Origin: Thermocaproicibacter sp036260805
GTDB lineage: Bacteria > Bacillota > Clostridia > Oscillospirales > Acutalibacteraceae
DNA length: 64,000 nucleotides
Reading direction: 5' to 3'
NCBI GenBank assembly: GCA_036260805.1
Contig: DATALZ010000084.1
Location: 62,001 to 126,000, forward strand
The notes beneath the pieces were generated by a model. The model did not search any database, was not told the DNA's origin, and saw only the letters and a program-made list of their open reading frames with translations. The number at the start of each line of letters is the position of its first letter. Positions within the stretch are counted from its first letter, which is position 1. Position numbers and translations under genes: made by a program. Shown in pieces: positions 53,304-61,952 of this stretch.

Positions 53304-54728
53304 ATGAGAATTACAACGCAGATGATGATGTCAAGGTATAAACGGGATGTAAGCGATGCATTCGCTTCCATGAACACGGCCATGCAGCATGCCTATGATT
53401 ATCGTGCATTCGACAAGCCTTCCGATGATCCTCTCGCTGCAGCTCAGACTTTTGAAGTTCACTGGCAAATGAGTGAAAATGCCGACTACACCAATAATAT
53501 TCAGAATATGGACGGTTTTACCAAGACAGCCGATACTATCCTTATAAATGTTAACAGTATACTGTCTGATACAGGCAACAATAATGCTCTTAAGACTATT
53601 ATACAGAATATTAATGGAGGTATGAACGAAGGGAACCGGGCAGATGCTGCAGCTTCGCTCACTACGATTCGGGATTCCATCATCTCAAAAATGAATGCTA
53701 AATACGGCGACAGCTATATTTTCGGCGGGTCGAACTCCGGCTCCGCTCCGTTCCAGATGATTAATAACGAGCTGTATTACCGCGGGATCAATGTAGATAC
53801 CGGGGTAAATATAAACGGAGCTTCTGCAACCGTTGGTTATACCGACGTAAATAATCATGCCAACAGTCTTCAAATAAACTTCGGCAAGGATATTGGTGCC
53901 AAGCTGAATAACTATAAGATTGAAATTGCGTCGCCCGCAGGCGCATTAGGCGCTCAGGTAAGTGGCGGTACGATTAAAATCAGTATTCCCAGCTCTACCA
54001 CAAAAGCCGATCTACAGAAATTTTTAAATGGATCGACAAATGGTGCAAATGGACAAACTTTTCTGAAAGATCTTCAGGATGGTGGTGTTACAGGACTTAC
54101 TTCCACTTCGGGAATTACAATTAGCGGACTTCCGGATAACGGAACGGATCTCGTAACGCCTCTTGGTGCACCCACTGCTTCTTCGATTTCGAATGTTGTC
54201 GATCTGGCGTCCCTTGCCAACGAGAATGTTTATGTTGATATAGGCCTTGGTATTACTTCGACCAACGGTAAAATCGACGACCAGAGCGCTTTTGACAGTG
54301 CAATGCCCGGAATTAAATATCTGGGATATGGCACCAAGACCATCACAAATGATGATGGGACAAAAACTGTCCCCTGCAACATATGTTCTGTGCTGACAAA
54401 AATTGCGGACTGCCTGAATAAAAGCAAAGGTGAAAGCAACACCGCCGTTATAAAAGACGTAAGCCAATATATTGACAGTTTAAATCAGTCGCAGACCAGC
54501 CTGCAGTCCAAACAAGCCGAATTGGGCGAAAAAATGAGTTTTTTGAGCGATGCTGCAAGTTATACGTCCGACATGAAAATCAGTCTCAGCGATAAAGATA
54601 ACAACGTGGAATATCTTGATTACACTGATGCAGTTGAAAACTTCTACACACAGATGTACTGCTATAATGCATCTCTTAAAGTTGGAGGACAAATTTTACA
54701 GCAAAGCCTGATGGATTACCTGAAATAG
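53304..54728 (+). CDS. flgL: Hook-associated protein FlgL
   Basis: A 474-residue hook-filament junction protein. It opens MRITTQMMMSRYKRDVSDAF, and the flagellin-like N-terminal helix reads FDKPSDDPLAAAQTFEVHWQ. The C-terminal helix is VENFYTQMYCYNASLKVGGQ. A middle region of about 250 residues is enlarged compared with common FlgL (about 300). It starts five bases after flgK. Confidence 0.95.
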   Translation: MRITTQMMMSRYKRDVSDAFASMNTAMQHAYDYRAFDKPSDDPLAAAQTFEVHWQMSENADYTNNIQNMDGFTKTADTILINVNSILSDTGNNNALKTIIQNINGGMNEGNRADAAASLTTIRDSIISKMNAKYGDSYIFGGSNSGSAPFQMINNELYYRGINVDTGVNINGASATVGYTDVNNHANSLQINFGKDIGAKLNNYKIEIASPAGALGAQVSGGTIKISIPSSTTKADLQKFLNGSTNGANGQTFLKDLQDGGVTGLTSTSGITISGLPDNGTDLVTPLGAPTASSISNVVDLASLANENVYVDIGLGITSTNGKIDDQSAFDSAMPGIKYLGYGTKTITNDDGTKTVPCNICSVLTKIADCLNKSKGESNTAVIKDVSQYIDSLNQSQTSLQSKQAELGEKMSFLSDAASYTSDMKISLSDKDNNVEYLDYTDAVENFYTQMYCYNASLKVGGQILQQSLMDYLK

Positions 54729-54750
54729 TTTTTTGAAACTGGAGGTCCCT

Positions 54751-55098
54751 ATGCTTCTGATCATTGAGGACAAGGATAATCCAACAGGCCAGATTGCGGC
54801 TGAAATGGAAAGTGAAGACGCCGCGGAACTTGCCTACATTCCCGTTATAGCGGTGCAGTTAGGCTATGATGCTCAGCAGGTTAAGATAAAATGCGCTATA
54901 GACCGTATGAGCTTTGAATACCGAAAAATTCAGAGCGGGGAACCTGTAACGGCACAACAGTCGGAAAAACTGGTTCCGGTTTATTTAAAGGCGCTTTGCC
55001 ATATCGGAAAACGCCCAGCCTATCTATCACCTTCCGCTTACAAGAGCTTTGTCGATGAAACTGCCGAAACTTCCGTTAGGCTCTATACAAGCGGCTAA
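54751..55098 (+). CDS. Unrecognised protein between flgL and fliW
   Basis: I do not recognise this 115-residue protein. It starts at an ATG preceded by CTGGAGGT. The sequence is acidic at first (LLIIEDKDNPTGQIAAEMES), then mixed alpha/beta with AYIPVIAVQLGYDAQQVKIK and a helical C-terminal half ending ETAETSVRLYTSG. No signal peptide, membrane span or cysteine cluster is seen. In Firmicutes this slot often holds a DUF6470 protein of about 190 residues, but I see no likeness to it. Coexpression with flgK-flgL and fliW-csrA points to flagellar assembly or its control. Confidence 0.8.
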   Translation: MLLIIEDKDNPTGQIAAEMESEDAAELAYIPVIAVQLGYDAQQVKIKCAIDRMSFEYRKIQSGEPVTAQQSEKLVPVYLKALCHIGKRPAYLSPSAYKSFVDETAETSVRLYTSG

Positions 55099-55147
55099 AG
55101 CTGTTCAAAGTTATATTTTCAGTTTAAGGCGAAAGTAAGTGAAATAA

Positions 55148-55591
55148 ATGGATTCAAATTCTGCTGCCGTGCAAAATCTGCAAAATCAGGAAAAAATAGT
55201 CATCCATTTTGAGGATGGAATTTACGGTTTCGAAAATATAAAGGATTATATTCTTCTGCAGGAAGATGAACAAAAAGTGATTTGGTCATTGCAGGCTGCG
55301 GAAAGTTCCTATCCGTCGCTAATTGTCATTGATCCTTTTCTTGTTTTAAACGGATATAACCCTGAATTAACACCGGAAAATCTCAAAGCTTTGGGGAATC
55401 CCGAAGCAGAGGACTTATGTTTTCTGGCGGTAGCGGTGATTCGAAAGAATCTTGCCGAATCTGTCGTAAACTTGAAAAGCCCGATTGTTATTAATGTAAA
55501 AAATAAAAAAGGCATACAGGCTATTCTGGAAGAACACGATTACCCGGTTCGTTACAAACCTTTCCGCAAAATGCAAAAGGAGGGAACGTGA
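55148..55591 (+). CDS. fliW: Flagellar assembly factor FliW
   Basis: A 147-residue protein with the FliW pattern: FEDGIYGFENIKDYILLQE, PSLIVIDPFLVLNGY, EDLCFLAVAVIRKNL and SPIVINVKNKKGIQAILEE. FliW binds either free flagellin or CsrA; when flagellin is exported, FliW releases it and blocks CsrA so that flagellin can be translated. The next gene is csrA and the flagellin genes follow, so the whole switch is in one place. Confidence 0.95.
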   Translation: MDSNSAAVQNLQNQEKIVIHFEDGIYGFENIKDYILLQEDEQKVIWSLQAAESSYPSLIVIDPFLVLNGYNPELTPENLKALGNPEAEDLCFLAVAVIRKNLAESVVNLKSPIVINVKNKKGIQAILEEHDYPVRYKPFRKMQKEGT

Positions 55592-55592
55592 C

Positions 55593-55823
55593 ATGCTCGT
55601 CATTTCACGCAAAGCCTCCGAGTCGTTCCTGATTGGCGGCGATATTGAAATTGTTGTGACGGAAATCGGCACCGACCGGGTCAAAATCGGGATTAAGGCG
55701 CCCAAAGGGGTTCCCATCCTGCGCAAGGAACTGTTGGAAACCCGTAACCTGAACCAGGAAGCGAGCAATGCTTCCGGTAAAGATGCAATTGATGAACTGA
55801 AAAAGCTTTTTGAAAAAAAGTGA
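55593..55823 (+). CDS. csrA: Carbon storage regulator / translational repressor CsrA
   Basis: A 76-residue RNA-binding protein. The opening MLVISRKASESFLIGGDIEI and the block VKIGIKAPKGVPILRKELLE, including the RNA-contacting Arg, are conserved. It dimerises and binds GGA motifs in hairpin loops or ribosome binding sites. Both flagellin leaders just downstream carry such sites. It starts one base after the fliW stop, with AAGGAGG upstream. A clean terminator follows. Confidence 0.96.
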   Translation: MLVISRKASESFLIGGDIEIVVTEIGTDRVKIGIKAPKGVPILRKELLETRNLNQEASNASGKDAIDELKKLFEKK

Positions 55824-55828
55824 ATGTT

Positions 55829-55858
55829 TCCCTCCTGAAAATCAGGAGGGATTTTTTT
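55829..55858 (+). terminator. Intrinsic terminator after csrA
   Basis: TCCCTCCTGA (55829-55838) and TCAGGAGGGA (55842-55851) form a 10-bp stem with a 3-base loop, followed by seven T. Confidence 0.95.
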
Positions 55859-55926
55859 GTCTTGAAATTAAATAATTATTTACTTTAGGATTATTATATA
55901 GCACTAAAAAATAAATAAATAGTTAC

Positions 55927-55953
55927 TAAATATTCTCAGATTGTGACCGATAT
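55927..55953 (+). promoter_or_regulatory. Sigma-D promoter of the first flagellin gene
   Basis: TAAA (55927-55930), 15 bases, ACCGATAT (55946-55953): exact -35 and spacing, seven of eight in the -10 box. It leaves a leader of about 165 bases before the flagellin start. Confidence 0.88.
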
Positions 55954-56051
55954 ATGTATTAGAATCAAGAACAGTAAATGCTTATTAACTTATCTACTTT
56001 CTGGGCGCCCTTAAAGCAGAAAATTAAAAGTACTCTGTTTTTGATCATCCG

Positions 56052-56114
56052 GAAGAGAACGGATTCTCTTCTTAGCAATGCGCGAAACAGCGCAATATAA
56101 AAAATTATGGAGAT
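56052..56114 (+). promoter_or_regulatory. Candidate CsrA-binding leader of the first flagellin gene
   Basis: GAAGAGAA (56052-56059) and TTCTCTTC (56064-56071) form a perfect 8-bp stem that presents CGGA in its loop. A second hairpin, TGCGC (56079-56083) with GCGCA (56090-56094), follows. The ribosome binding site TGGAGAT (GGA at 56109-56111) is the second GGA. This is the two-site layout known for the Bacillus hag leader: one hairpin site plus one overlapping the ribosome binding site. Confidence 0.72.
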
Positions 56115-56123
56115 GAATTTATT

Positions 56124-57689
56124 ATGCGTATTCAACACAACATTAGTGCTCTTAACGCTGCAAACCGACTGAAGTCAAACGACAATGCTATCAGTAAAAA
56201 CATTGCAAAGCTGTCTTCCGGCTACCGCATCAACAGCGCAGCTGATGACGCAGCAGGACTTGCAGTTTCCGAAAAAATGCGTGCCCAGATCAATGGGCTC
56301 AACCAGGCACAGGACAATGCTCAGAACGGCATTGCACTTGTTCAGACAGCTGAAGGCGGCCTGAACGAAACAGAATCCATCCTCCAGAGAATGAACACCT
56401 TGGCCGTTGAATCCTCGAACGGTACTTACAAGAGCGACACAGACCGTGCCAACCTGAATAAAGAAATTGAAGCCCTGAAGTCAGAAGTTGACCGTATTTC
56501 CACATCCACAAACTTCAACCAGATCAACCTGTTGGACGGCTCTCTGGGCGCAGGCGCAACAAATGGCATGTCGGCAACGGTACAGCTTGCTTCCGCAGTA
56601 ACTGCCGCAGATACTATTCAGGCTGCATCAACCAATGAGTTTCAAATTACCACGAATGGCAACCTCGGTAACACTGGCGATGTTGTTTCTTATACTATAA
56701 GCTACACAGATTCTACTGGCGTTGCGAAATCTGTAACAGCGCTCTATACAGTTGTTGCCGGTGGTACCGACGATCAGGCATCTGTTGCAAGTGCTATTGT
56801 CACGAGCCTGAATGCCGACGCCGATTTCAGCGCAGCATTCACTCTTGCAACTACAGCAACCCCCGGCCAAGTTCAGTTTACTGCAAGGACAGCCGGTGTA
56901 AAAGGCGCTGCTGTTACCAATGTTCAGCAAACAGTAACAGGAACAAACGCCAGCGATGGTACTTTGGGCATAGAGACTCTTTCTAAGGGAGTAGACGCTT
57001 ACGATAAGGTAACAGTTACTTCACTACAGGCATATAACGGTTCCAACGCTGACTCCTCAATCTTTACCGTTAACGGCGTGAAGTTTGCTTTTATTACATC
57101 TGCCGCACTGGCTACGGGGCTTGGAACGGATGTCAACTATGTAGTGGGCTCAGGTGCCGGCGGCGCTATTCAGGCGGCTGATTCAACCGCGATGTCCAAG
57201 CTGATTAACTCAAAAACCGGTTTAAGCACCACAGATGCAGCCGGCGTTATCAGCTTCCAGGCTTCAACCTCTACCAGCAGTGTTGTCGGTTCGCTGACCC
57301 TTCAGATTGGCTCTGATAACAAGGCTGACCAGCGCGTATCCCTTTCCGTGAAGGACATGAGCGCAAAGGGCCTCGGCATTGACAAGGTTTCCATTGCAAC
57401 ACAGGCTGACGCCGAAGCAGCAATTGATACCATTAAGACTGCTATCAATACAGTTTCCGCTACACGCGCCGACCTCGGTGCTCTGCAGAACCGTTTGGAG
57501 CACACATCCAACAACCTGAGCACAATGAGCGAAAACCTTACTTCCGCAGAAAGCAACATCCGCGACGTGGATATGTCCGACGAGTACGTACAGTATTCGA
57601 AGAACCAGATCCTTGCGCAGGCTGCTACTTCCATGTTGGCTCAGGCAAACTCCCAGCCGCAGAACGTTCTTACACTCCTCAAAGGCTGA
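56124..57689 (+). CDS. fliC: Flagellin (first copy)
   Basis: A 521-residue filament subunit. The N-terminal D0/D1 region (about 1-140) opens MRIQHNISALNAANRLKSND and carries LSSGYRINSAADDAAGLAVS. The C-terminal D1/D0 region (about 430-521) carries GALQNRLEHTSNNLSTMSEN and ends in SQPQNVLTLLKG. The middle 290 residues are Ala/Thr/Ser-rich, surface-exposed and a likely target for O-glycosylation. By hand count it differs from the second copy at about 45 of 521 positions, with no length change. Control: sigma-D promoter and a CsrA-type leader. A terminator follows. Confidence 0.97.
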   Translation: MRIQHNISALNAANRLKSNDNAISKNIAKLSSGYRINSAADDAAGLAVSEKMRAQINGLNQAQDNAQNGIALVQTAEGGLNETESILQRMNTLAVESSNGTYKSDTDRANLNKEIEALKSEVDRISTSTNFNQINLLDGSLGAGATNGMSATVQLASAVTAADTIQAASTNEFQITTNGNLGNTGDVVSYTISYTDSTGVAKSVTALYTVVAGGTDDQASVASAIVTSLNADADFSAAFTLATTATPGQVQFTARTAGVKGAAVTNVQQTVTGTNASDGTLGIETLSKGVDAYDKVTVTSLQAYNGSNADSSIFTVNGVKFAFITSAALATGLGTDVNYVVGSGAGGAIQAADSTAMSKLINSKTGLSTTDAAGVISFQASTSTSSVVGSLTLQIGSDNKADQRVSLSVKDMSAKGLGIDKVSIATQADAEAAIDTIKTAINTVSATRADLGALQNRLEHTSNNLSTMSENLTSAESNIRDVDMSDEYVQYSKNQILAQAATSMLAQANSQPQNVLTLLKG

Positions 57690-57714
57690 TTATTTCTTCC
57701 AGATTATTTTACAA

Positions 57715-57745
57715 GCCTCCTGCGAAAGCAGGGGGCCTTCTTTTT
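57715..57745 (+). terminator. Intrinsic terminator after the first flagellin gene
   Basis: GCCTCCTGC (57715-57723) pairs with GCAGGGGGC (57728-57736), one G-T, around a GAAA tetraloop, then a T-rich tract. A very similar stem follows the second flagellin gene. Confidence 0.92.
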
Positions 57746-57800
57746 GTGTATTAGTAAATGCTTATTTATAAGAATTTTTTTAAAATATTATCTTACGGTA

Positions 57801-57827
57801 TAAAGTTTTAAAAACTCCCTCCGATAT
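57801..57827 (+). promoter_or_regulatory. Sigma-D promoter of the second flagellin gene
   Basis: TAAA (57801-57804), 15 bases, TCCGATAT (57820-57827): exact -35 and spacing, seven of eight in the -10 box. Each flagellin copy therefore has its own promoter, leader and terminator. Confidence 0.88.
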
Positions 57828-57926
57828 ATATATTAGTTCCAAAAAAAGTAATTATTCTACAAACTTCGATTTTGCAGGGCCCGTAAAATCAAGCAGCGAG
57901 TAATACTTTTCCGGAATAAATCGACA

Positions 57927-57987
57927 GAAAGAGAACGGATTCTCTTTTCCCGAATGCAGAATACTGCACGGGCAAAAATCAAGGAGG
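57927..57987 (+). promoter_or_regulatory. Candidate CsrA-binding leader of the second flagellin gene
   Basis: AAAGAGAA (57928-57935) and TTCTCTTT (57940-57947) form an 8-bp stem with the same CGGA loop as in the first flagellin leader. The outermost pair differs between copies but keeps pairing (G-C there, A-T here). A second hairpin, GCAG (57956-57959) with CTGC (57964-57967), has a different sequence but the same place. The ribosome binding site AAGGAGG (57981-57987) contains further GGA. Confidence 0.72.
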
Positions 57988-57996
57988 AAAATTTTT

Positions 57997-59562
57997 ATGC
58001 GTATTCAACACAATATCAGCGCCCTTAACGCTGCTAACAGACTGAAGTCAAACGATAATTCCATCAGCAAAAACATTGCAAAGCTGTCTTCCGGTTACCG
58101 CATCAACAGCGCCGCCGATGATGCTGCAGGGCTTGCAGTTTCCGAAAAAATGCGCGCGCAGATCAACGGTCTGAACCAGGCACAGGACAATGCCCAGAAC
58201 GGTATTTCTCTTGTTCAGACAGCTGAAGGCGGCCTGAACGAAACAGAGTCCATTCTCCAGAGAATGAACACACTGGCTGTTGAATCCTCGAACGGTACTT
58301 ACAAGAGCGACACGGACCGTGCCAACCTGAACAAGGAAATTACAGCCCTGAAGTCCGAAGTTGACCGTATTTCCACATCCACAAACTTCAACCAGATCAA
58401 TCTTCTCGACGGTTCTCTGGGCGCAGGCGCATCAAATGGCATGGCTGCAACGGTACAGCTTGCTTCTGCTGTAACTGCTGCTGACACGATTCAGGCTTCT
58501 ACAACCAACAAGTTTCAAATCACCACGAACGGTAACATCGCCCACACTGGCGACGTTGTTTCTTATACTGTAAGCTACACTGATTCCAATGGCGTAGCAA
58601 AATCTGTAACTGCGTCCTATTCAGTTGTTGCCGGTGGTACCGACGATCAGGCATCTGTTGCAAGCGCAATTGTTGCGAGCCTGAATGCCGATGCCGATTT
58701 CAGCGCGGCCTTCACCCTTGCGACCACATCAACCAAAGGTGAAATCCAGTTTACCGCCAGAGCAGCCGGCACAAAGGGCGCAGCCGTTGCCAATGTTAAG
58801 CAAACAGTAACAGGAACGAACGCCAGCGATGGTACTTTGGGTATATCCACCCTTACTAAGGGAGTAGATGCCTACGATAAGGTAACAGTTACTTCACTTC
58901 AGGCATACAACGGCTCCAACGCTGACTCTGCCGTCTTTACCGTGAACGGTGTGAAGTTTGCTTTTGTTACATCTGCCTCACTGGCTACAAGTCTTGGCAC
59001 AGATGTCAACTATGTAGTCGGCACAGGTGTCGGCGGAGCTATCCAGGCAAGTGATTCAACCGCGATGTCCCATATGATTAACGCAAAAACCGGTTTAGCA
59101 ACTACAGATGCAGCCGGCGTTATCAGCTTCCAGGCTTCAACATCCACCAGCAGTGTTGTCGGTTCTCTTACCCTTCAGATTGGTTCCGATAACAAGGATG
59201 ACCAGCGTGTATCCCTTTCCGTGAAGGATATGAGTTCGAAGGGTCTCGGCATCGACAAGGTTTCCATTGGAACACAGGACGACGCGAGAGCTGCTATTAA
59301 TACCATTAAGACTGCTATCAACACAGTTTCTGCTACACGCGCTGACCTCGGTGCTCTGCAGAACCGTTTGGAGCACACTTCCAACAACCTGAGCACAATG
59401 AGCGAGAACCTCACTTCCGCAGAAAGCAACATCCGCGACGTGGATATGTCCGACGAGTACGTACAGTATTCGAAGAATCAGATCCTTGCACAGGCTGCTA
59501 CTTCCATGCTGGCTCAGGCAAATTCTCAGCCGCAGAGTGTTCTTACACTCCTCAAAGGCTGA
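57997..59562 (+). CDS. fliC: Flagellin (second copy)
   Basis: A 521-residue flagellin, the tandem twin of the copy at 56.1 kb. The D0/D1 ends are almost the same in both (for example N22-S here against N22-A there, and SQPQSVLTLLKG at the end). Most differences sit in the exposed middle, around residues 143-270 and 340-420. The two genes keep identical length and separate control signals, so both are likely expressed and can form a mixed filament. FliS and FliW are expected to bind both. Confidence 0.97.
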   Translation: MRIQHNISALNAANRLKSNDNSISKNIAKLSSGYRINSAADDAAGLAVSEKMRAQINGLNQAQDNAQNGISLVQTAEGGLNETESILQRMNTLAVESSNGTYKSDTDRANLNKEITALKSEVDRISTSTNFNQINLLDGSLGAGASNGMAATVQLASAVTAADTIQASTTNKFQITTNGNIAHTGDVVSYTVSYTDSNGVAKSVTASYSVVAGGTDDQASVASAIVASLNADADFSAAFTLATTSTKGEIQFTARAAGTKGAAVANVKQTVTGTNASDGTLGISTLTKGVDAYDKVTVTSLQAYNGSNADSAVFTVNGVKFAFVTSASLATSLGTDVNYVVGTGVGGAIQASDSTAMSHMINAKTGLATTDAAGVISFQASTSTSSVVGSLTLQIGSDNKDDQRVSLSVKDMSSKGLGIDKVSIGTQDDARAAINTIKTAINTVSATRADLGALQNRLEHTSNNLSTMSENLTSAESNIRDVDMSDEYVQYSKNQILAQAATSMLAQANSQPQSVLTLLKG

Positions 59563-59584
59563 TTCGCTTTCCCAGTTTTTACAA

Positions 59585-59616
59585 GCCTCCGGCTTTCGCC
59601 GGGGGCTTTCTTTTTA
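59585..59616 (+). terminator. Intrinsic terminator after the second flagellin gene
   Basis: GCCTCCGGC (59585-59593) pairs with GCCGGGGGC (59598-59606) around TTTC, followed by a T-rich tract. It corresponds to the terminator after the first flagellin gene. Confidence 0.92.
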
Positions 59617-59638
59617 CCTTTCCGCTTTTTGGTAGCAG

Positions 59639-59668
59639 AAAAGGCTTCCCTTTTACAGGAAGCCTTTT
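59639..59668 (-). terminator. Terminator of the glycosyltransferase gene, possibly bidirectional
   Basis: AAAAGGCTTCC (59639-59649) and GGAAGCCTTTT (59658-59668) form a perfect 11-bp stem with an 8-base loop, 27 bases after the stop of the minus-strand glycosyltransferase. The A/T ends of the stem give a U-tract in either direction. Confidence 0.85.
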
Positions 59669-59695
59669 GATGAAAATATTCGAAACGCCGGCTTT

Positions 59696-61906
59696 TTATT
59701 GGGGAAAACGTGACGCCAGCTCCGCCATGGTGGGTTCCGTATGTGTCAATTTCCGAAAACGGAGAACGTCTTTGTCGTCGGGCATTAGTTTTGCGAGCTG
59801 CATGGTCACCTGACCAGCCTGCTCTAAGTTGCCCTCAAGGATTAAGCTCTCTATTTTCTGCTTCACCTGTTTCGCAAGCGATGCAAATTCCTTTGCCTTC
59901 GCTTCCTGCAGGTTCTGTTCTCTCTCGAAACGCTCTAATATGAGGCTGATGGGTTTATCCATGATCGGATATTCTTTCAGAGCGGCGCGCAGATTCGCCA
60001 GATACCCGGCGTCATCAGCTTTCCGACGGGCATTCAGTGCCTCGCCAATATAATAGCCGAAACGGCAGGCGCGCGGCAAAGCGGCTATATTTGACGCTGT
60101 GTACATTTCTGGCCGATAAACAGAGCGAACATACTGTGCTGAATTCTCAGCATAGCTTTCAAACAGCTTTAAATAAGCTTCCGTATCCTCCCCGGCATCT
60201 TTTGATAATATGGCACGTTCCAACAGACAGACAGACCAGTAAAGGCCTTTTGTGTTTTCAAATGAATATGAATCAAAATAGTTCGTGACCACATCCGCAA
60301 AATCGGTATGCTGTTTTTGCATATTTACCGCAATCGACGGAAGGTCATCCGTATCCGTCTGTAACAGATATTGCATAATATTCAGCTTTTCGCGCATCGC
60401 ATAATACAGAATGTCGGAATAATGAAAATTCCGCTCTTTCGGATTCCGGGCAAACCATTCCAAAACGGATACCGCCGTTTTTCGGTCTGCATCCAGTTCC
60501 GAAGCCCGCAAACTGTTGAGGACGATATAATCATCGTTTTCCGCCGTCTGGACCATAGCATGGCAAACATCTGAGACATGCTCAGGATGTTTTTGCAAAT
60601 ATGTTTCTGCGAAAGAGACAAAATTCTGTTTTTTCAGCGGGTCATGCAGGGCAATCACAGACTGATAATAATGAAAAATAAATGACGGATCATTTTTTGC
60701 ATCAGCAATGGCAAAGCAAAGCTGTAAACCAGCCGGATTCACTGCCGGAGCAAGCTTGAAGTCCAAGGAGTTCAAGTACTTCCCTGCTTCATCTGCCTTG
60801 CTTTGTGCCAAACTGCTCCAGCCCATGGAGAGAATAACATCCTGTCTGGCCTCCGGCGTAATGGAATCAAAGATGCCATACAATAATTCATTCTGATCCA
60901 GCTGACCGGCCTCATATTTCTGATATAGCCGCAAATATTCCTCACCATATCGCAGCGCATCCTCATCCCGCTTCAGCATTTGCGCGGCCATCTGCGCAAT
61001 GCGAAAATAGTCCAGATGAAAAATTCCCCTGTGTGGTTCTTCCTGCAAAAGCTGTTCAAAAGTTACAAGTAATTCCTGATATTCATGGAGTTTATAATAA
61101 CTCCTAAGCATATTAGTCACGATCAACATCCAAAGCATCAGGTTTTTTTGCTTTTTTGCCACTTTTAAACCGTTTAAACAAGTTTCAATCGCCTTGTTAT
61201 AATTATCTGCTCCAAAATATTGCGCACAAAGCTGTGCAATTGCTTTTAAGTCTTCCGGGTTTTCTCTTACTTCCTCCAGCAATAATTCCAAATTTCGTTT
61301 TAATTTTTGCTGGCGTTCCTCTTCACTGTGATAAATATAGCCATAGTGATTTACATAAGCACATAATTGTTTTGTAGGCTCCGTACGGGCAATATCTTCG
61401 TGAACCTTGTTTTTAAAATGAATTCCCTCATGCATTCTGAAAATACGGCAGGCATGAAAATCATTATATTTTTTTCCCTCAAAATCTGCATAGTTCCGCT
61501 GCAAATATGCCGCCGTCCAATACCGGTCGCATTCACCGCTGTTGAAAAAGTCGATAATTTCCGTGACGTCGTCGAACCATTCGTCGCCGTCGATAAACAT
61601 AAACCATTCACCGCGGGCCACGCTTAAACCTGTGTTTCTGGCAGCAGAGAAGTCCCCGCACCATTCAAAGTTAAGAATATGGTCGGTATGTTTTTTTACG
61701 ATCTCCAGCGTTTTGTCCGTACTACCCGTATCGGTGATAATCAGCTCGCTCGGTACGGCTTCCAGCAGCGGTTTGAGGGAAGAAAGGCATTTATCCAGCG
61801 TCTTTTCTTCATTTTTTACAATCATTCCAATGGTAAGACGAATGTCATGCCCATGGAACGGGCCTTTGCCTTTCGGCACGCTTACTGTATGTAAATTCGC
61901 TTTCAT
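59696..61906 (-). CDS. Family 2 glycosyltransferase with long helical-repeat region (probable flagellin glycosyltransferase)
   Basis: A protein of 736 residues. The N-terminal 240 residues are a GT-A fold: RLTIGMIVKNEEKTLDKCLS, ELIITDTGSTDKTLEIV for the nucleotide sugar, and the acidic metal motif in WFMFIDGDEWFDDV. The rest is helical with TPR-like pairs (LKAIAQLCAQYFGADNYNKA). ATG at 61906 follows GGGGATTCCTAAT; a TTG at 61942 would start only a few bases from the predicted transcript start. It is driven by a sigma-D promoter and converges on the flagellin genes, so flagellin or another filament protein is the likely acceptor. The sugar is unknown. Confidence 0.88.
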   Translation of the reverse strand: MKANLHTVSVPKGKGPFHGHDIRLTIGMIVKNEEKTLDKCLSSLKPLLEAVPSELIITDTGSTDKTLEIVKKHTDHILNFEWCGDFSAARNTGLSVARGEWFMFIDGDEWFDDVTEIIDFFNSGECDRYWTAAYLQRNYADFEGKKYNDFHACRIFRMHEGIHFKNKVHEDIARTEPTKQLCAYVNHYGYIYHSEEERQQKLKRNLELLLEEVRENPEDLKAIAQLCAQYFGADNYNKAIETCLNGLKVAKKQKNLMLWMLIVTNMLRSYYKLHEYQELLVTFEQLLQEEPHRGIFHLDYFRIAQMAAQMLKRDEDALRYGEEYLRLYQKYEAGQLDQNELLYGIFDSITPEARQDVILSMGWSSLAQSKADEAGKYLNSLDFKLAPAVNPAGLQLCFAIADAKNDPSFIFHYYQSVIALHDPLKKQNFVSFAETYLQKHPEHVSDVCHAMVQTAENDDYIVLNSLRASELDADRKTAVSVLEWFARNPKERNFHYSDILYYAMREKLNIMQYLLQTDTDDLPSIAVNMQKQHTDFADVVTNYFDSYSFENTKGLYWSVCLLERAILSKDAGEDTEAYLKLFESYAENSAQYVRSVYRPEMYTASNIAALPRACRFGYYIGEALNARRKADDAGYLANLRAALKEYPIMDKPISLILERFEREQNLQEAKAKEFASLAKQVKQKIESLILEGNLEQAGQVTMQLAKLMPDDKDVLRFRKLTHTEPTMAELASRFPQ

Positions 61907-61952
61907 ATTAGGAATCCCCTTTATTTCGACAGAATAATACAAGTCATTATAT

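Larger units (their letters stand above)
55927..59615 (+). repeat. Tandem duplication of a flagellin transcription unit
   Basis: Two units, each with sigma-D promoter, CGGA hairpin leader, 1566-base flagellin gene and GCCTCC-type terminator, follow head to tail with a period of about 1873 bases (56124 to 57997). The leader and spacer sequences have diverged much more than the coding ends, which fits an old duplication kept alike by selection or gene conversion. Confidence 0.85.
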
